Source: Proteiniphilum sp. UBA1403
GTDB taxonomy: Bacteria > Bacteroidota > Bacteroidia > Bacteroidales > Dysgonomonadaceae
Assembly (NCBI GenBank): GCA_002305715.1
Contig: DBQD01000072.1
Coordinates: forward strand, 58,742-122,741
DNA: 64,000 bases
Direction of reading: 5' to 3'
Shown here: positions 18,314 to 27,596 of the stretch, in pieces
How positions within the stretch are numbered: the stretch's first letter is position 1
Layout of the letters: every line of letters begins with the position of its first letter
Translations under genes and position numbers: made by a program
Notes under the pieces: model-generated
What the model was told of the DNA's origin: nothing
Database searches by the model: none
Seen by the model: the letters and a program-made list of their open reading frames with translations, nothing else

Positions 18314-19654
18314 TCACAGGTTTCTCACACATTCCTTAAACTGATCGCCCCTGTCTTCGTAGTTTTTAAACAGGTCGAAGCTTGCGCAACAGGGTGATAA
18401 CAAGACTGCATCTCCTTTTTCGGCAAGCTGATATGCAATCTCCACCGCTTCTTTCATTGAACTAGCATCACGAATCACGGGTACTTTACCATCAAAAAAA
18501 GCATGCAATCTACTGTTGTCTTTTCCCAGAAATATCAATGCCCTAGCCTTCGCTTTTGTCAGCTCTTCAATTTCGGTGTAATCATTACCTTTATCGGTAC
18601 CACCCAAAATCAATACCGTTTTAGTACGCATACTCTGGAGAGCGTACCAACAAGAATTCACGTTGGTGGCTTTGGAGTCATTGATATATTGCACCCCTCG
18701 CACGGTGGCTACCTTTTCGAGGCGGTGCGGCACTCCTTTAAAGTCCGACAACGACGTACGAAGTTGTTCATCGCTGATATCCATCAGCTTAGCCACAATA
18801 CCTGAGGCCAAAGAGTTGTACACATTGTGCAACCCTTCCAGTGCCAATAATTCCAGTTCCATATTGAATTCACTTTCTTTTGCCTGTATGATTAACTTTC
18901 CATTATCGGTATAGGCCACCTCTTTTGTGGTGTGATGCTCACCAAAAGGATAGCATGTAGATAACGGCTTCAGTTTGTCAATTTGCTTTGTAATGATGGG
19001 GTCATCAATCCAGTAAATGAATGCGTCTTCCGTTCGTTGGTTACGTATGATCCGCATTTTAGCATCCACATAGTTCTGCATCGTATGGTCGTATCGATCC
19101 AGATGATCGGGAGTAATATTAAGAAGTACCGCGATATCGGCTCTAAAGTCATAGACCCCTTCCAGTTGGAAGCTACTTAGCTCCAATACAAAGTATTCGT
19201 AATTCTCCTCAGCAACTTGTCTTGCAAAGCTTTTTCCGATGTTTCCCGCCAGTCCTACATGCAGTCCAGCCGATTTCAATATATGATAAATAAGGCTGGT
19301 GGTAGTAGTTTTGCCATTACTTCCAGTAATGCAAATCATCTTCGCATTGGTATAACGTCCGGCAAATTCAATCTCAGAGATAACATGGATTCCGGCTTGA
19401 AGTACTTTCTGCATCAGGGGAGTCGTGTCGGGTATTCCCGGACTCTTTATTATTTCATCGGCCTGTAGTATCCGTTCTTCGGTATGTCCATTTTCCTCAA
19501 ATTCAACACCGTACGCTTGCAATGTTTCACGGTGATAGTCTTGCAACGTACCCTTATCGGAGAGGAAAACATCAAATCCCTCTTTTTGAGCCAGGATGGC
19601 AGAGCCTACACCACTTTCACCACCGCCGAGTATCACCATTAATTTTCTGTTCAT
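18314..19654 (-). CDS. murD: UDP-N-acetylmuramoylalanine--D-glutamate ligase
   Basis: MurD adds D-glutamate to UDP-MurNAc-L-Ala. The N-terminal VILGGGESGVGSA, the ATP loop TGSNGKTTT (about 111-119) and the Mur central motifs up to GVPHRLEKV are present. I place the start at the ATG at 19654, which begins MNRKLMVILGG like family members and has GGAGAG nearby; an ATG at 19669 and a TTG at 19672 would add five or six residues. The stop-to-start gap to mraY is 27 bases. Confidence 0.95.
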   Translation of the reverse strand: MNRKLMVILGGGESGVGSAILAQKEGFDVFLSDKGTLQDYHRETLQAYGVEFEENGHTEERILQADEIIKSPGIPDTTPLMQKVLQAGIHVISEIEFAGRYTNAKMICITGSNGKTTTTSLIYHILKSAGLHVGLAGNIGKSFARQVAEENYEYFVLELSSFQLEGVYDFRADIAVLLNITPDHLDRYDHTMQNYVDAKMRIIRNQRTEDAFIYWIDDPIITKQIDKLKPLSTCYPFGEHHTTKEVAYTDNGKLIIQAKESEFNMELELLALEGLHNVYNSLASGIVAKLMDISDEQLRTSLSDFKGVPHRLEKVATVRGVQYINDSKATNVNSCWYALQSMRTKTVLILGGTDKGNDYTEIEELTKAKARALIFLGKDNSRLHAFFDGKVPVIRDASSMKEAVEIAYQLAEKGDAVLLSPCCASFDLFKNYEDRGDQFKECVRNL

Positions 19655-19681
19655 TGTATCACTCTCCATCAATTGGTCCGA

Positions 19682-20941
19682 CTATCTCATTTTTAGTGTT
19701 GCCAGCGCAAGCACAACCAATATCATACCCACAAGCCAGAAGCGACTCACAATCTTAGGCTCGGCCAACGGTGCAAATGGTTTCTGTATCAATGCATCGA
19801 TGCTTCCATTTCCAGGTTTCTGGTAATGATGGTGCAACGGGGTCATCTTAAAGATGCGCTTACCAACCCCCAATTTCTTTTTTGTAAATTTAAAATAGGA
19901 AACCTGAGCGATAACCGACAGGGCTTCCACAAAGAAGACTCCACAAAGAATGGGTAGTAGCAGCTCCTTATGGATAAGCACCGCAAACACACCAATGATA
20001 CCCCCCAAAGTGAGACTTCCCGTATCTCCCATAAACACCTGTGCCGGATACGCATTATACCAGAGGAAACCTACACAGGCCCCCACAAAGGCGCTGGCAA
20101 AGACCATGAGTTCATCACCACCCGGAATGTGCATGATGTTGAGATATGAAGCAAAATCCACACGCCCCGACACATACGCCAGCACTCCCAATGCCACACC
20201 AATGATGGCTGAGGAGCCCGACGTCAGACCATCCAGTCCATCCGTCAGGTTAGCACTATTTGAAACAGCTGTCACAATGAGAATTACCACCAGAATAAAA
20301 ACAATCCAAGCAGCTTCATCGGCATAATCGCCCATCCACCCTACCAACCACTGGTAGTCGAAGTTGTTATTCTTCACAAAAGGAATAGTGGTGCTGGTCG
20401 TTTTTACATAATTAGATTGATAGAGTACATCTTCGATAACGTTGTTCACACGCACCTCTCTGTTTTCTCGTACCACAATATCTGGACTGGTTAAGATGGT
20501 GAAGCCCACAATAAGTCCCAATCCAATCTGCGCCACAACTTTAATTTTCCCCTTCAATCCCTCTTTATCCTTCTTGAATACCTTGATATAATCATCGGCA
20601 AAGCCCAGTAAGCCTAGCCAGACTGTACTTACCAACATGAGTATGATGTAGATATTTTCAAGCTTTCCAAAAAGCAGTGTTGAAACTAGGATAGAGAGAA
20701 TAATGATAATCCCTCCCATTGTTGGTGTACCGCGTTTGCTATATTGTCCCTCCAGATCGAGATTTCGGATTGTCTCCCCAATCTGCATTTTCTGTAGGCG
20801 TAGGATTATTTTCTTGCCTACAAAGATGCCTATCAGCAAAGAGAAAACCGCTGCCATGGCAGAGCGGAACATCACATATTGAAACATGCCTGCTCCGGGG
20901 ACATCCAGTTTGTCTAAATATTCAAAAAGATAATACAACAT
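19682..20941 (-). CDS. mraY: Phospho-N-acetylmuramoyl-pentapeptide-transferase
   Basis: MraY transfers phospho-MurNAc-pentapeptide to undecaprenyl phosphate, giving lipid I in the inner membrane. Ten hydrophobic segments, the magnesium-binding FADDYIKV and NLTDGLDGL motifs and the C-terminal PLHHHYQ histidine cluster are visible. It has 419 residues against ~360 in E. coli; the extra ~55 residues form a hydrophilic insert around 165-220 between membrane segments, a feature seen in Bacteroidetes MraY proteins. Confidence 0.96.
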   Translation of the reverse strand: MLYYLFEYLDKLDVPGAGMFQYVMFRSAMAAVFSLLIGIFVGKKIILRLQKMQIGETIRNLDLEGQYSKRGTPTMGGIIIILSILVSTLLFGKLENIYIILMLVSTVWLGLLGFADDYIKVFKKDKEGLKGKIKVVAQIGLGLIVGFTILTSPDIVVRENREVRVNNVIEDVLYQSNYVKTTSTTIPFVKNNNFDYQWLVGWMGDYADEAAWIVFILVVILIVTAVSNSANLTDGLDGLTSGSSAIIGVALGVLAYVSGRVDFASYLNIMHIPGGDELMVFASAFVGACVGFLWYNAYPAQVFMGDTGSLTLGGIIGVFAVLIHKELLLPILCGVFFVEALSVIAQVSYFKFTKKKLGVGKRIFKMTPLHHHYQKPGNGSIDALIQKPFAPLAEPKIVSRFWLVGMILVVLALATLKMR

Positions 20942-20964
20942 AAATTCAATTTTTTCGTTTTCTA

Positions 20965-22431
20965 TCAGTCCTTACGGTGAGCTGCAAAAATTTTCTCCAC
21001 CTCTTCCTTATCGTCGAAATGATGTTTCACCCCTTTTATTTCTTGATAATCTTCGTGCCCTTTACCAGCAATGAGAATCACATCACCCGGCAGAGCCAAG
21101 GCGACAGCTGTCTTTATGGCTTCGCGACGATCTATGATGGTGAGAGTAGTAGCCTGCTGTTCCGGGGTGAGCCCTGCAACCATATCTTGCAAGATGTCTG
21201 CCGGCTCTTCAAACCGGGGATTGTCGGAGGTAAGTACCACTTTATCACTGAGGGTTACCGCCTCTCGTGCCATAATTGGTCGTTTCGTCTTATCGCGGTT
21301 ACCGCCACAGCCAACTACCGTGATGATTTTCCCCTTGTTGTTAAGCACTTCATGTATGGCGTTCAATACGTTGGTCAGTGCATCGGGAGTATGGGCATAA
21401 TCTACAATTGCTGTGTAGTCTTTGGAAGAGCGAATGGTTTGAAAACGCCCTGCCACCGGAGTCAACGTTGAGAGAATCCGTAACAGCTCCTCTTGGTCGA
21501 GGCCGAGTAGAGAAGCAGCAGCATAAACGGCCAACAGATTATACACGTTGAAGACACCCACAAACTGAATGGTGAGTTCTCTACCATTTATTTCAATGTC
21601 AGTCCCATCGAAATGCTTTTCGAATATGCGTGCCTTAAAGTCGGCCATCCCCCGCACTGAGTATGTTTTACGACGAGCATTGCAGTTTTGCAACATCACC
21701 GCTCCATTCTTATCATCTGCATTGGTAAGAGCAAACGCTTCCGGTGGAAGATGATCGAAAAACGACTTCTTCACATTCCGGTATTCCAGCATGTTCTTGT
21801 GATAATCGAGGTGATCTTGTGTGAGGTTCGTGAAGACACCACCTGCAAAGTGAAGGGCATGCACCCTCTTCTGGTGGATAGCATGAGAGCTAACCTCCAT
21901 GAAGGCGTACTGACAACCGGCATCCACCATCTTGCGAAGCAATCCATTCAGGGTGATGGGGTCCACTGTAGTATGAGTTGTTGGATAACGATCTCCGTTC
22001 ACATAATTGGCTACCGTTGAAAGTAGTCCAGCAGAGTATCCCATTCTTCTAACTGTTTCATAAAGCAGTGTGGCGATGGTTGTTTTACCATTGGTGCCGG
22101 TCACCCCCACAAGCTGTAGCTGTTCCGACGGATTTACAAACCACTCAGAAGCAATAAGTGCCAATGCTGTGGCACTATCCTCCACCTGCACATAGGTAAC
22201 TTTTGAGAAGTACTCTTCTATCATGGGCTTATCGTAAACCACAACAAGCGCCTCTTGCTCTATTGCTTTACCAATATAAGCGTGCCCATCGGTACAGATT
22301 CCCTCTACTGCAATAAAGAGAGAACCCGGTGTTACAGTACGAGAATCGGATGTTATTCCGGTTACATCTACTTCTGCGTTACCCCGAAGAGCAACGACCG
22401 AACATTTTTGAATTAATTTCTGTAGTTTCAT
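20965..22431 (-). CDS. murE: UDP-MurNAc-L-Ala-D-Glu--meso-diaminopimelate ligase
   Basis: MurE adds the third stem-peptide residue. The ATP loop is TGTNGKTT (111-118). Near residue 400 the sequence SDNPRFEEP carries DNPR, the motif associated with meso-diaminopimelate; lysine-adding MurE enzymes have a different tetrapeptide here. The cell wall is therefore predicted to be meso-DAP type. The 488-residue length is normal. It follows the PBP gene by three bases. murF, usually next in E. coli, is absent from this cluster. Confidence 0.96.
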   Translation of the reverse strand: MKLQKLIQKCSVVALRGNAEVDVTGITSDSRTVTPGSLFIAVEGICTDGHAYIGKAIEQEALVVVYDKPMIEEYFSKVTYVQVEDSATALALIASEWFVNPSEQLQLVGVTGTNGKTTIATLLYETVRRMGYSAGLLSTVANYVNGDRYPTTHTTVDPITLNGLLRKMVDAGCQYAFMEVSSHAIHQKRVHALHFAGGVFTNLTQDHLDYHKNMLEYRNVKKSFFDHLPPEAFALTNADDKNGAVMLQNCNARRKTYSVRGMADFKARIFEKHFDGTDIEINGRELTIQFVGVFNVYNLLAVYAAASLLGLDQEELLRILSTLTPVAGRFQTIRSSKDYTAIVDYAHTPDALTNVLNAIHEVLNNKGKIITVVGCGGNRDKTKRPIMAREAVTLSDKVVLTSDNPRFEEPADILQDMVAGLTPEQQATTLTIIDRREAIKTAVALALPGDVILIAGKGHEDYQEIKGVKHHFDDKEEVEKIFAAHRKD

Positions 22432-22434
22432 ATT

Positions 22435-24633
22435 CTATTGCAATCTGATGGTGATGGTGGTTCCTTTTACCAATTTTTGCCCGGGAGGAAAGGATTGAGA
22501 AACAACTTTTCCCGAACCGGTGAGGTTTATCCTGAGTCCCATTTTCTCCAGGAGATACACCGCATCGCGAGCCCCCATACCACGCACATCGGGTACAAGC
22601 GACTCTTCCATCGGGATAGCTTTCGGCTGGTACCCTTTTCCTTCGTGGGAGATCTTCACCCAATCGGTTTTTTCATCCAATGCTCCCAAGTGGTAATCCA
22701 AGTTGGCCAGTAGTGTTTGATTATACTCCCAATTGCCATGCTTTATAACGGGATCTTTAGGCAGCTCGGGGTCTATTATCAAATCCTTTACCGTGTGTTG
22801 TACTTTACGCACGTAGGTTTGTTCTGCAATATTTTTGAAAACCATACCTGCCATACCCCCTCCAGAAGGAGTTCCCTGCGGCTTTCGCAGTCCCACGAAA
22901 ATGGTGTACATTGGCTTATCGGCAGGAAAATAACCGCAAAAAGAAACGTAGTACCCTCCATATTGTCCTCCCGAAGCTATCTGTGCTGTACCTGTTTTTC
23001 CAGCAATTGAAAAATAATCGGATTTGACTACCGTCGCTGTACCCTCTTCAACCACACCAAGAAGCATTTCATGAATCTGTTTCAGCGTTTTTGGCTTACA
23101 TATCCTGGGATTGACCACTTCCGCCTTAACCTCTTTTACAACCTTTCCGTTTTTCAAAAACTGCTTGGCAATAAACGGTTTAATCATTTTACCTTCGTTC
23201 GCAATGCCATTGTAGAACATCAACATATATATAGGCGGCACCATTGTTTCATACCCAAACGACATCCAGGGAAGGGTGGTATTGGACCAATAATTTGTTT
23301 TATCATCTGGAAATCGGATAGAGGTTGTCCCTTCAATACCATTGAGCGGAACATCCCACTTGAGTTGTTTTCTCAAGCCAATCCGGTCGATTCCTTCCAC
23401 AAATTTCCGTGGGTTCTTTTCATACCCTTTCAACACAATTTTGCTCATCACCACATTCGAAGAGACCGCCATACCTTCTGCCACAGTGAGGTATCCCCTA
23501 TCCTGCCCACGACGCCAATAATGATCTCTCACCCATCTGTTGTTATATTGAAAAAGGCCATCACCCACATAAAATGAATCGGTAGGTGTTACTACACCAT
23601 CATCGAGAGCGACCATCGCCGTTACGGTTTTAAATGTCGATCCCGGCTCATTCATATAGGAGAAAGCGTTGGGGTTCCCCTCAGCGTAACCACCGTTACT
23701 CATTCTGTCTAGGTTTACAATACCCTTTATTTCACCACTCTCCACCTCCATAATAATGGCAGTCCCCGACTCGGCAGCGGTCTCTATGAGCTTGCTCCGC
23801 AAGGACCTCTCTGCTATATCCTGTATATCAGCATCAATGGTAGTGACTATATCCCAACCCTCCTCGGCCGGTTTCTCCACCACATCGATCCATCTACCCT
23901 GTATTTTCTGACGATACTTCACACCCGGCACACCAATCAAAAGGGAGTCATATTTCAACTCCAGTCCGCTGGCTCCACCTTTATCCAGATCTTTGTATAC
24001 GCTTCCCACTGTGCGGTTGGCCAAGTTTCCAAAAGGTTTTTTGCGCGCATTTCGCTCCTCTGCGATGAGTCCACTGCGGTTTGAGCGCTGGTCCCAGAAA
24101 GGAAACGTACGAATCTCTTTGAGGTCGACATAGGAAATATCTTGTGGAATTATCCTCACATATCTTGATCGAAGTGGCACCCTCTTGTTGGAGCCATTCT
24201 CTTTGTTGATCTTTAATTGTCGCTCTTCGCTTTCCCGCATTCTCAGGCCGTTCATGATCACATTCTCATACTGAGCAGCTGAGCGAACAGGAAACTTTCT
24301 GGCAAGAGCCTGTGCTAAATCGTCCACATACACCTTTAATGTATCTTTATTCAGCCCTTCAGCCCAGAAGTCCATGTAGATGCTGTAAAGAGGCTCTGTT
24401 GTTGCCAATAGCTTACCGTCGTGCGTGTAAATATTACCTCGCTTTGGCAGAATAACCCTATTTTTAATGACCGTCTCTTTCTCACCAACCTCACGCCATC
24501 TCTTTCCTTCGGCTGTAAACACAATCTTGGCAGCATTGAAAACGATCGCTCCGGCCAACAGCATCAATATGGATACAATGAGTCCGTATCTTCCCAATAT
24601 ACCTTTTTTATTTTTACTGTCCTGTTGCTGCAT
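22435..24633 (-). CDS. ftsI: Class B penicillin-binding protein (FtsI/PBP3-type) with PASTA domain
   Basis: The septal transpeptidase that cross-links new peptidoglycan, partner of FtsW. A single membrane helix lies at about 15-37. The catalytic serine is in GSTFKT (about 330), SSN follows near 390 and KTGT near 544. The last ~65 residues form one PASTA domain starting at VPDVRGMGARDA. At 732 residues it is longer than E. coli FtsI because of the PASTA domain and inserts in the N-terminal dimerisation region. PASTA-bearing FtsI is usual in Bacteroidetes. Confidence 0.95.
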   Translation of the reverse strand: MQQQDSKNKKGILGRYGLIVSILMLLAGAIVFNAAKIVFTAEGKRWREVGEKETVIKNRVILPKRGNIYTHDGKLLATTEPLYSIYMDFWAEGLNKDTLKVYVDDLAQALARKFPVRSAAQYENVIMNGLRMRESEERQLKINKENGSNKRVPLRSRYVRIIPQDISYVDLKEIRTFPFWDQRSNRSGLIAEERNARKKPFGNLANRTVGSVYKDLDKGGASGLELKYDSLLIGVPGVKYRQKIQGRWIDVVEKPAEEGWDIVTTIDADIQDIAERSLRSKLIETAAESGTAIIMEVESGEIKGIVNLDRMSNGGYAEGNPNAFSYMNEPGSTFKTVTAMVALDDGVVTPTDSFYVGDGLFQYNNRWVRDHYWRRGQDRGYLTVAEGMAVSSNVVMSKIVLKGYEKNPRKFVEGIDRIGLRKQLKWDVPLNGIEGTTSIRFPDDKTNYWSNTTLPWMSFGYETMVPPIYMLMFYNGIANEGKMIKPFIAKQFLKNGKVVKEVKAEVVNPRICKPKTLKQIHEMLLGVVEEGTATVVKSDYFSIAGKTGTAQIASGGQYGGYYVSFCGYFPADKPMYTIFVGLRKPQGTPSGGGMAGMVFKNIAEQTYVRKVQHTVKDLIIDPELPKDPVIKHGNWEYNQTLLANLDYHLGALDEKTDWVKISHEGKGYQPKAIPMEESLVPDVRGMGARDAVYLLEKMGLRINLTGSGKVVSQSFPPGQKLVKGTTITIRLQ

Positions 24634-24658
24634 TGTTTACTCAGATTTCCTGTTTACT

Positions 24659-24997
24659 CTATCTTTTTGGTTTGAGTAGATAGAATGGCTCTCTAGAAAC
24701 CTCCAATTCCAGTCCGGCCTCCTCCACTCTTCTTTCAATCTCACCCTGTCGACTTGCCTCTGTAAGGCTCGAAGAGATCGTTAGCGATTCAAACTTCGCA
24801 TCTTTCAGCTCTTGCTCAAGACGCTGAATCTCCGACATTCTTTGCAACACCTTATATCGATGTCCGATAAAGAGAAACATTATCAGTACAATTGAAATAA
24901 TAAACCCCATATTTTTCAGGAGGTAGCTCTCTGTAAGAACACTTCCTCCAAAAACGTGGACAAACGATTTACGGATGTTATCGAACCTCACTTTCAT
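24659..24997 (-). CDS. ftsL: FtsL-like divisome protein
   Basis: A 112-residue protein with a cytoplasmic N-terminus, one membrane helix (about 29-46) and a periplasmic coiled coil (about 50-85), the layout of FtsL. In the divisome FtsL activates the FtsW-FtsI synthase. Sequence similarity to FtsL from other phyla is low; the call rests on topology, size and its place between rsmH and the PBP gene, which is exactly the ftsL position in dcw clusters. The 95-bp gap upstream shows nothing I can name. Confidence 0.82.
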   Translation of the reverse strand: MKVRFDNIRKSFVHVFGGSVLTESYLLKNMGFIISIVLIMFLFIGHRYKVLQRMSEIQRLEQELKDAKFESLTISSSLTEASRQGEIERRVEEAGLELEVSREPFYLLKPKR

Positions 24998-25092
24998 TGT
25001 TAATTCTTTCAGCTGTTGATTTTTGCATCACCCCTATCTACGGGAGCAAGGTTTGGGAATTCAACGAGATTGATGTAGAACAATCTCTTATA

Positions 25093-26013
25093 CTACTTTT
25101 TCTCCGCAATGCGCAACTTGGCACTTCGTGAGCGCGGATTAACTTCTTGTTCCTCCATCTCCGGCACAATCACTTTACGATTGACCAATTCGAAGGGAAT
25201 CTGCCAGTTGCCGTAAAAATCTTTGACTACTTCGCCGGCAAAGTTTCCTGTTTTGAAGAAGTTCTTTACGAGTCGATCCTCCAGTGAATGGTAAGAAATC
25301 ACACTCAAGCGCCCTCCCGGCTTCAGCACCTCCAGCGCCTGTGATAACATTTCAGTCAAGGCCTCCATCTCTCCGTTCACTTCAATACGAAGAGCCTGAA
25401 AGGCCTGAGCCAATATTTTCTTCTCCCTGTCTTTATATGCAAAGGGCTCCAGCAGAGTGAGCAGATCGTCTGTTGTGACAAATTTCTTTGTCTGTCGGAA
25501 TGCCACTACCGAGGAGGCAATCTTATAGGCACTCTTCAGCTCCCCATAATTCGCAAAAATCTCCCGAAGCTTCTCCAACGGATACTCATTGAGAATATCT
25601 GCTGCACTTTTTCGAGCATTCCGATTCATGCGCATATCCAGATCCCCGGAAAAACGAAACGAGAAACCACGACCGGCATCATCAAAATGATGTGAAGAGA
25701 CACCCAAATCGGCCAGCACCCCATCCACCTTCTCAATCCCGTGGTAGCGTAGAAAGTTTTTCAAAAAACGAAAATTACTCCGCACAAACAGGAAGCGAGG
25801 ATCGTCAATTACATTGCGAATAGCATCTTCATCCTGATCAAAAGCCAGCAGTCGCCCATCTCGCCCCAGTCGGTGCAAGATTTCACGCGAATGACCTCCA
25901 CCACCGAAGGTGACATCCACATACACACCCGAAGGGCGGATGTTCAAGCCGTCGATGCTTTCATTGAGCAAAGCCGGTATATGATATGCCGTCTGTCTGC
26001 CATTCATAACCAT
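25093..26013 (-). CDS. rsmH: 16S rRNA (cytosine(1402)-N4)-methyltransferase
   Basis: RsmH (MraW) N4-methylates C1402 in the ribosomal decoding centre. The start region YHIPALLNESIDGL, the SAM motif VTFGGGGHSREIL, GVLADLGVSSHHFDD and the C-terminal VISYHSLEDRLVK are standard, in 306 residues. RsmI, which adds the 2'-O-methyl on the same nucleotide, is encoded at 32405-33082 in this window. The gene is the second of the dcw cluster, 11 bases after mraZ. Confidence 0.97.
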   Translation of the reverse strand: MVMNGRQTAYHIPALLNESIDGLNIRPSGVYVDVTFGGGGHSREILHRLGRDGRLLAFDQDEDAIRNVIDDPRFLFVRSNFRFLKNFLRYHGIEKVDGVLADLGVSSHHFDDAGRGFSFRFSGDLDMRMNRNARKSAADILNEYPLEKLREIFANYGELKSAYKIASSVVAFRQTKKFVTTDDLLTLLEPFAYKDREKKILAQAFQALRIEVNGEMEALTEMLSQALEVLKPGGRLSVISYHSLEDRLVKNFFKTGNFAGEVVKDFYGNWQIPFELVNRKVIVPEMEEQEVNPRSRSAKLRIAEKK

Positions 26014-26024
26014 CTTATTGAAAA

Positions 26025-26477
26025 TTAAGGGTAGCTTGTCATCAACTGCTGCAAGGCTGCAGAAAACTCATCCGGATCGACCAGAGGTTGCTCCAGCTTC
26101 TCCTTTGCCCAAATTTCAATGGTTTCGTCTACACCCAAGAAGCGCACATCCGCTTCAATAGAAACCATCTGTAGATAACGTTTCGGTATAAGGATGCGTC
26201 CGTTTGCATCCATCTCTATCCGCTCTGCATCCAATAAAAATTGGCGAAAAATTTGTTGTTGCTCCCGGTCCCATTTATTCAGGCGACTTCGTATCAACCC
26301 GATTTCTTTTTCCCAAACACTGCCCGGATACAGCACAAGACAGTCCTGAAAAATATCTTTCCGAAGCACTAAAAACCCCTCTCCTTCGCTCTGTAAGCGT
26401 TTTCGAAAAAGAGCAGGGATGAAAATCCTCCCTTTCGCATCGGCTTTAGCCTCCATATTTCCCAGAAATTGCAACAT
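26025..26477 (-). CDS. mraZ: Transcriptional regulator MraZ
   Basis: MraZ is an AbrB-fold DNA-binding protein that represses its own dcw promoter in bacteria where it has been studied. Two copies of the fold are visible: DAKGRIFIPALFRK near residue 14 and DANGRILIPKRYLQ near 94. I choose the ATG at 26477 (150 residues, MLQFLGNMEAKADAKG), which matches family N-termini; a GTG at 26537 would add 20 atypical residues and lie upstream of the predicted transcription start. Three 10-bp repeats at 26531-26560 look like its binding site. Confidence 0.92.
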   Translation of the reverse strand: MLQFLGNMEAKADAKGRIFIPALFRKRLQSEGEGFLVLRKDIFQDCLVLYPGSVWEKEIGLIRSRLNKWDREQQQIFRQFLLDAERIEMDANGRILIPKRYLQMVSIEADVRFLGVDETIEIWAKEKLEQPLVDPDEFSAALQQLMTSYP

Positions 26478-26524
26478 TTCTCTGTCAAATTCAGTAGGAT
26501 AGAATCTTTTATGCTGTAAAAGTA

Positions 26525-26532
26525 CAAAATTA
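26525..26532 (-). promoter_or_regulatory. -7 element of the dcw cluster promoter
   Basis: On the minus strand TAATTTTG (26532 to 26525) fits TAnnTTTG. The predicted transcript would start near 26518, about 40 bases before the mraZ ATG at 26477. The region where a -33 element would lie is covered by the 10-bp repeats. Confidence 0.55.
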
Positions 26533-26560
26533 ACCACTTTCCCCTACATTTCCCCACATT
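26531..26560 (-). promoter_or_regulatory. Putative MraZ operator, three 10-bp direct repeats
   Basis: Read on the minus strand, three consecutive decamers are AATGTGGGGA, AATGTAGGGG and AAAGTGGTTA. This gives GTGGG-like cores spaced exactly 10 bp. MraZ boxes described in enterobacteria are TGGGN repeats separated by 5 bp, so the spacing and core agree. The repeats abut the -7 element, a position suited to repression. Confidence 0.65.
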
Positions 26561-26688
26561 AATTTATAAAAAAGTTATCAACAGAATTTTTCAAACTCGC
26601 AAATCGCTGTAATAAAATTATTTAGAAAAACAAGAAGGTGTACTATTTTTTTGCTAGTTCTGCATTGAAGATGAAAAAAAACCGCTTC

Positions 26689-26722
26689 TATCTTTGCGGG
26701 TTAACTAAATTTTGTACATTTG
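26689..26722 (+). promoter_or_regulatory. Two overlapping promoters of the acyltransferase pair
   Basis: Two perfect -7 elements occur in tandem: TATCTTTG (26689-26696) and TACATTTG (26715-26722). The first supplies TTTG 18 bases before the second and so may double as its -33 element; ATTG at 26664-26667 lies 21 bases before the first. They sit divergent to the mraZ promoter. Confidence 0.6.
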
Positions 26723-26750
26723 CGATGAATTTGATGTAGAGGAAGATCCG

Positions 26751-27575
26751 ATGAAACAAGAGAATGGATTCAGGATAGATGTGGATAACATCTTGCAAGC
26801 CAAGGCTCCAAAGTATTACCACCGAATCCCCCGGTTTCTGATAAATTATCTCAAGCGAACACTTCACCAGGATGACATCAACGGGATTCTTTCCCGAAAC
26901 AGCGAGGTCGAAGGTGTTGCTTTTATGCGGGCATTGGTCGACAATGAATTTAAACTTTCGTTGCGCATAAAGGGGGAAGAGAACATACCTGATTCAGGTA
27001 AATTCACGTTTGCATCGAACCATCCGCTGGGGGGTCTCGATGGAATTTGTCTGTCTGCTTTTCTCGGTGAGAAATATCACGGAAACATCAAATACCTTGT
27101 CAATGATGTATTGTACTTCATTGACCCGCTCAAGCCAATCTTTGTACCCATCAACAAGTATGGCGCCCAAGCAAAAGAATCGGCAAAAGCCATCAACAAT
27201 GCTTATGAATCCAACAACCAGATTATCACATTCCCTGCGGGTTTATGCTCCCGCAAAATAAACGGAAAAATTATCGATCTGGAATGGATGAAAAGCTTCA
27301 TCATTAAATCTGTTGAGCATCAACGAGACATCATTCCCATTCATTTTGAGGGTCGCAACTCCAATTTCTTTTACAACTTCTCCAATTTCCGCAAAAAAAT
27401 TGGCATTAAATTCAACGTTGAGTTGATCTGGCTGCCGGATGAAATGTTTAAGAATAGTAGTCGCGAATTCACTATTACCTTTGGGAAACGCATACCCTGG
27501 CAGACTTTCGACAATTCGAAAACACCTCAGCAATGGGCCCAACATGTGAAAGATGTCGTTTACTCAATGAAGTGA
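26751..27575 (+). CDS. Glycerol/lysophospholipid-type O-acyltransferase, GlsA-like
   Basis: The 274-residue protein has the PlsC-type acyltransferase core: FASNHPLGGLDGICL at about 87-101, with the catalytic His91 and Asp97, and a downstream FPAGLCSRK block like the family FPEG motif. His and Asp are separated by five residues, one more than the usual HX4D. The ATG at 26751 lies after two -7 elements; an upstream TTG at 26712 overlaps the promoter and is rejected. It is followed 21 bases later by a GNAT-type acyltransferase. In Bacteroides a pair of this kind (glsA, glsB) makes glycine lipids, this gene adding the second acyl chain. That role is inferred from pairing. Confidence 0.8.
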   Translation: MKQENGFRIDVDNILQAKAPKYYHRIPRFLINYLKRTLHQDDINGILSRNSEVEGVAFMRALVDNEFKLSLRIKGEENIPDSGKFTFASNHPLGGLDGICLSAFLGEKYHGNIKYLVNDVLYFIDPLKPIFVPINKYGAQAKESAKAINNAYESNNQIITFPAGLCSRKINGKIIDLEWMKSFIIKSVEHQRDIIPIHFEGRNSNFFYNFSNFRKKIGIKFNVELIWLPDEMFKNSSREFTITFGKRIPWQTFDNSKTPQQWAQHVKDVVYSMK

Positions 27576-27596
27576 TCTCTATTTATTTAAGACGAT

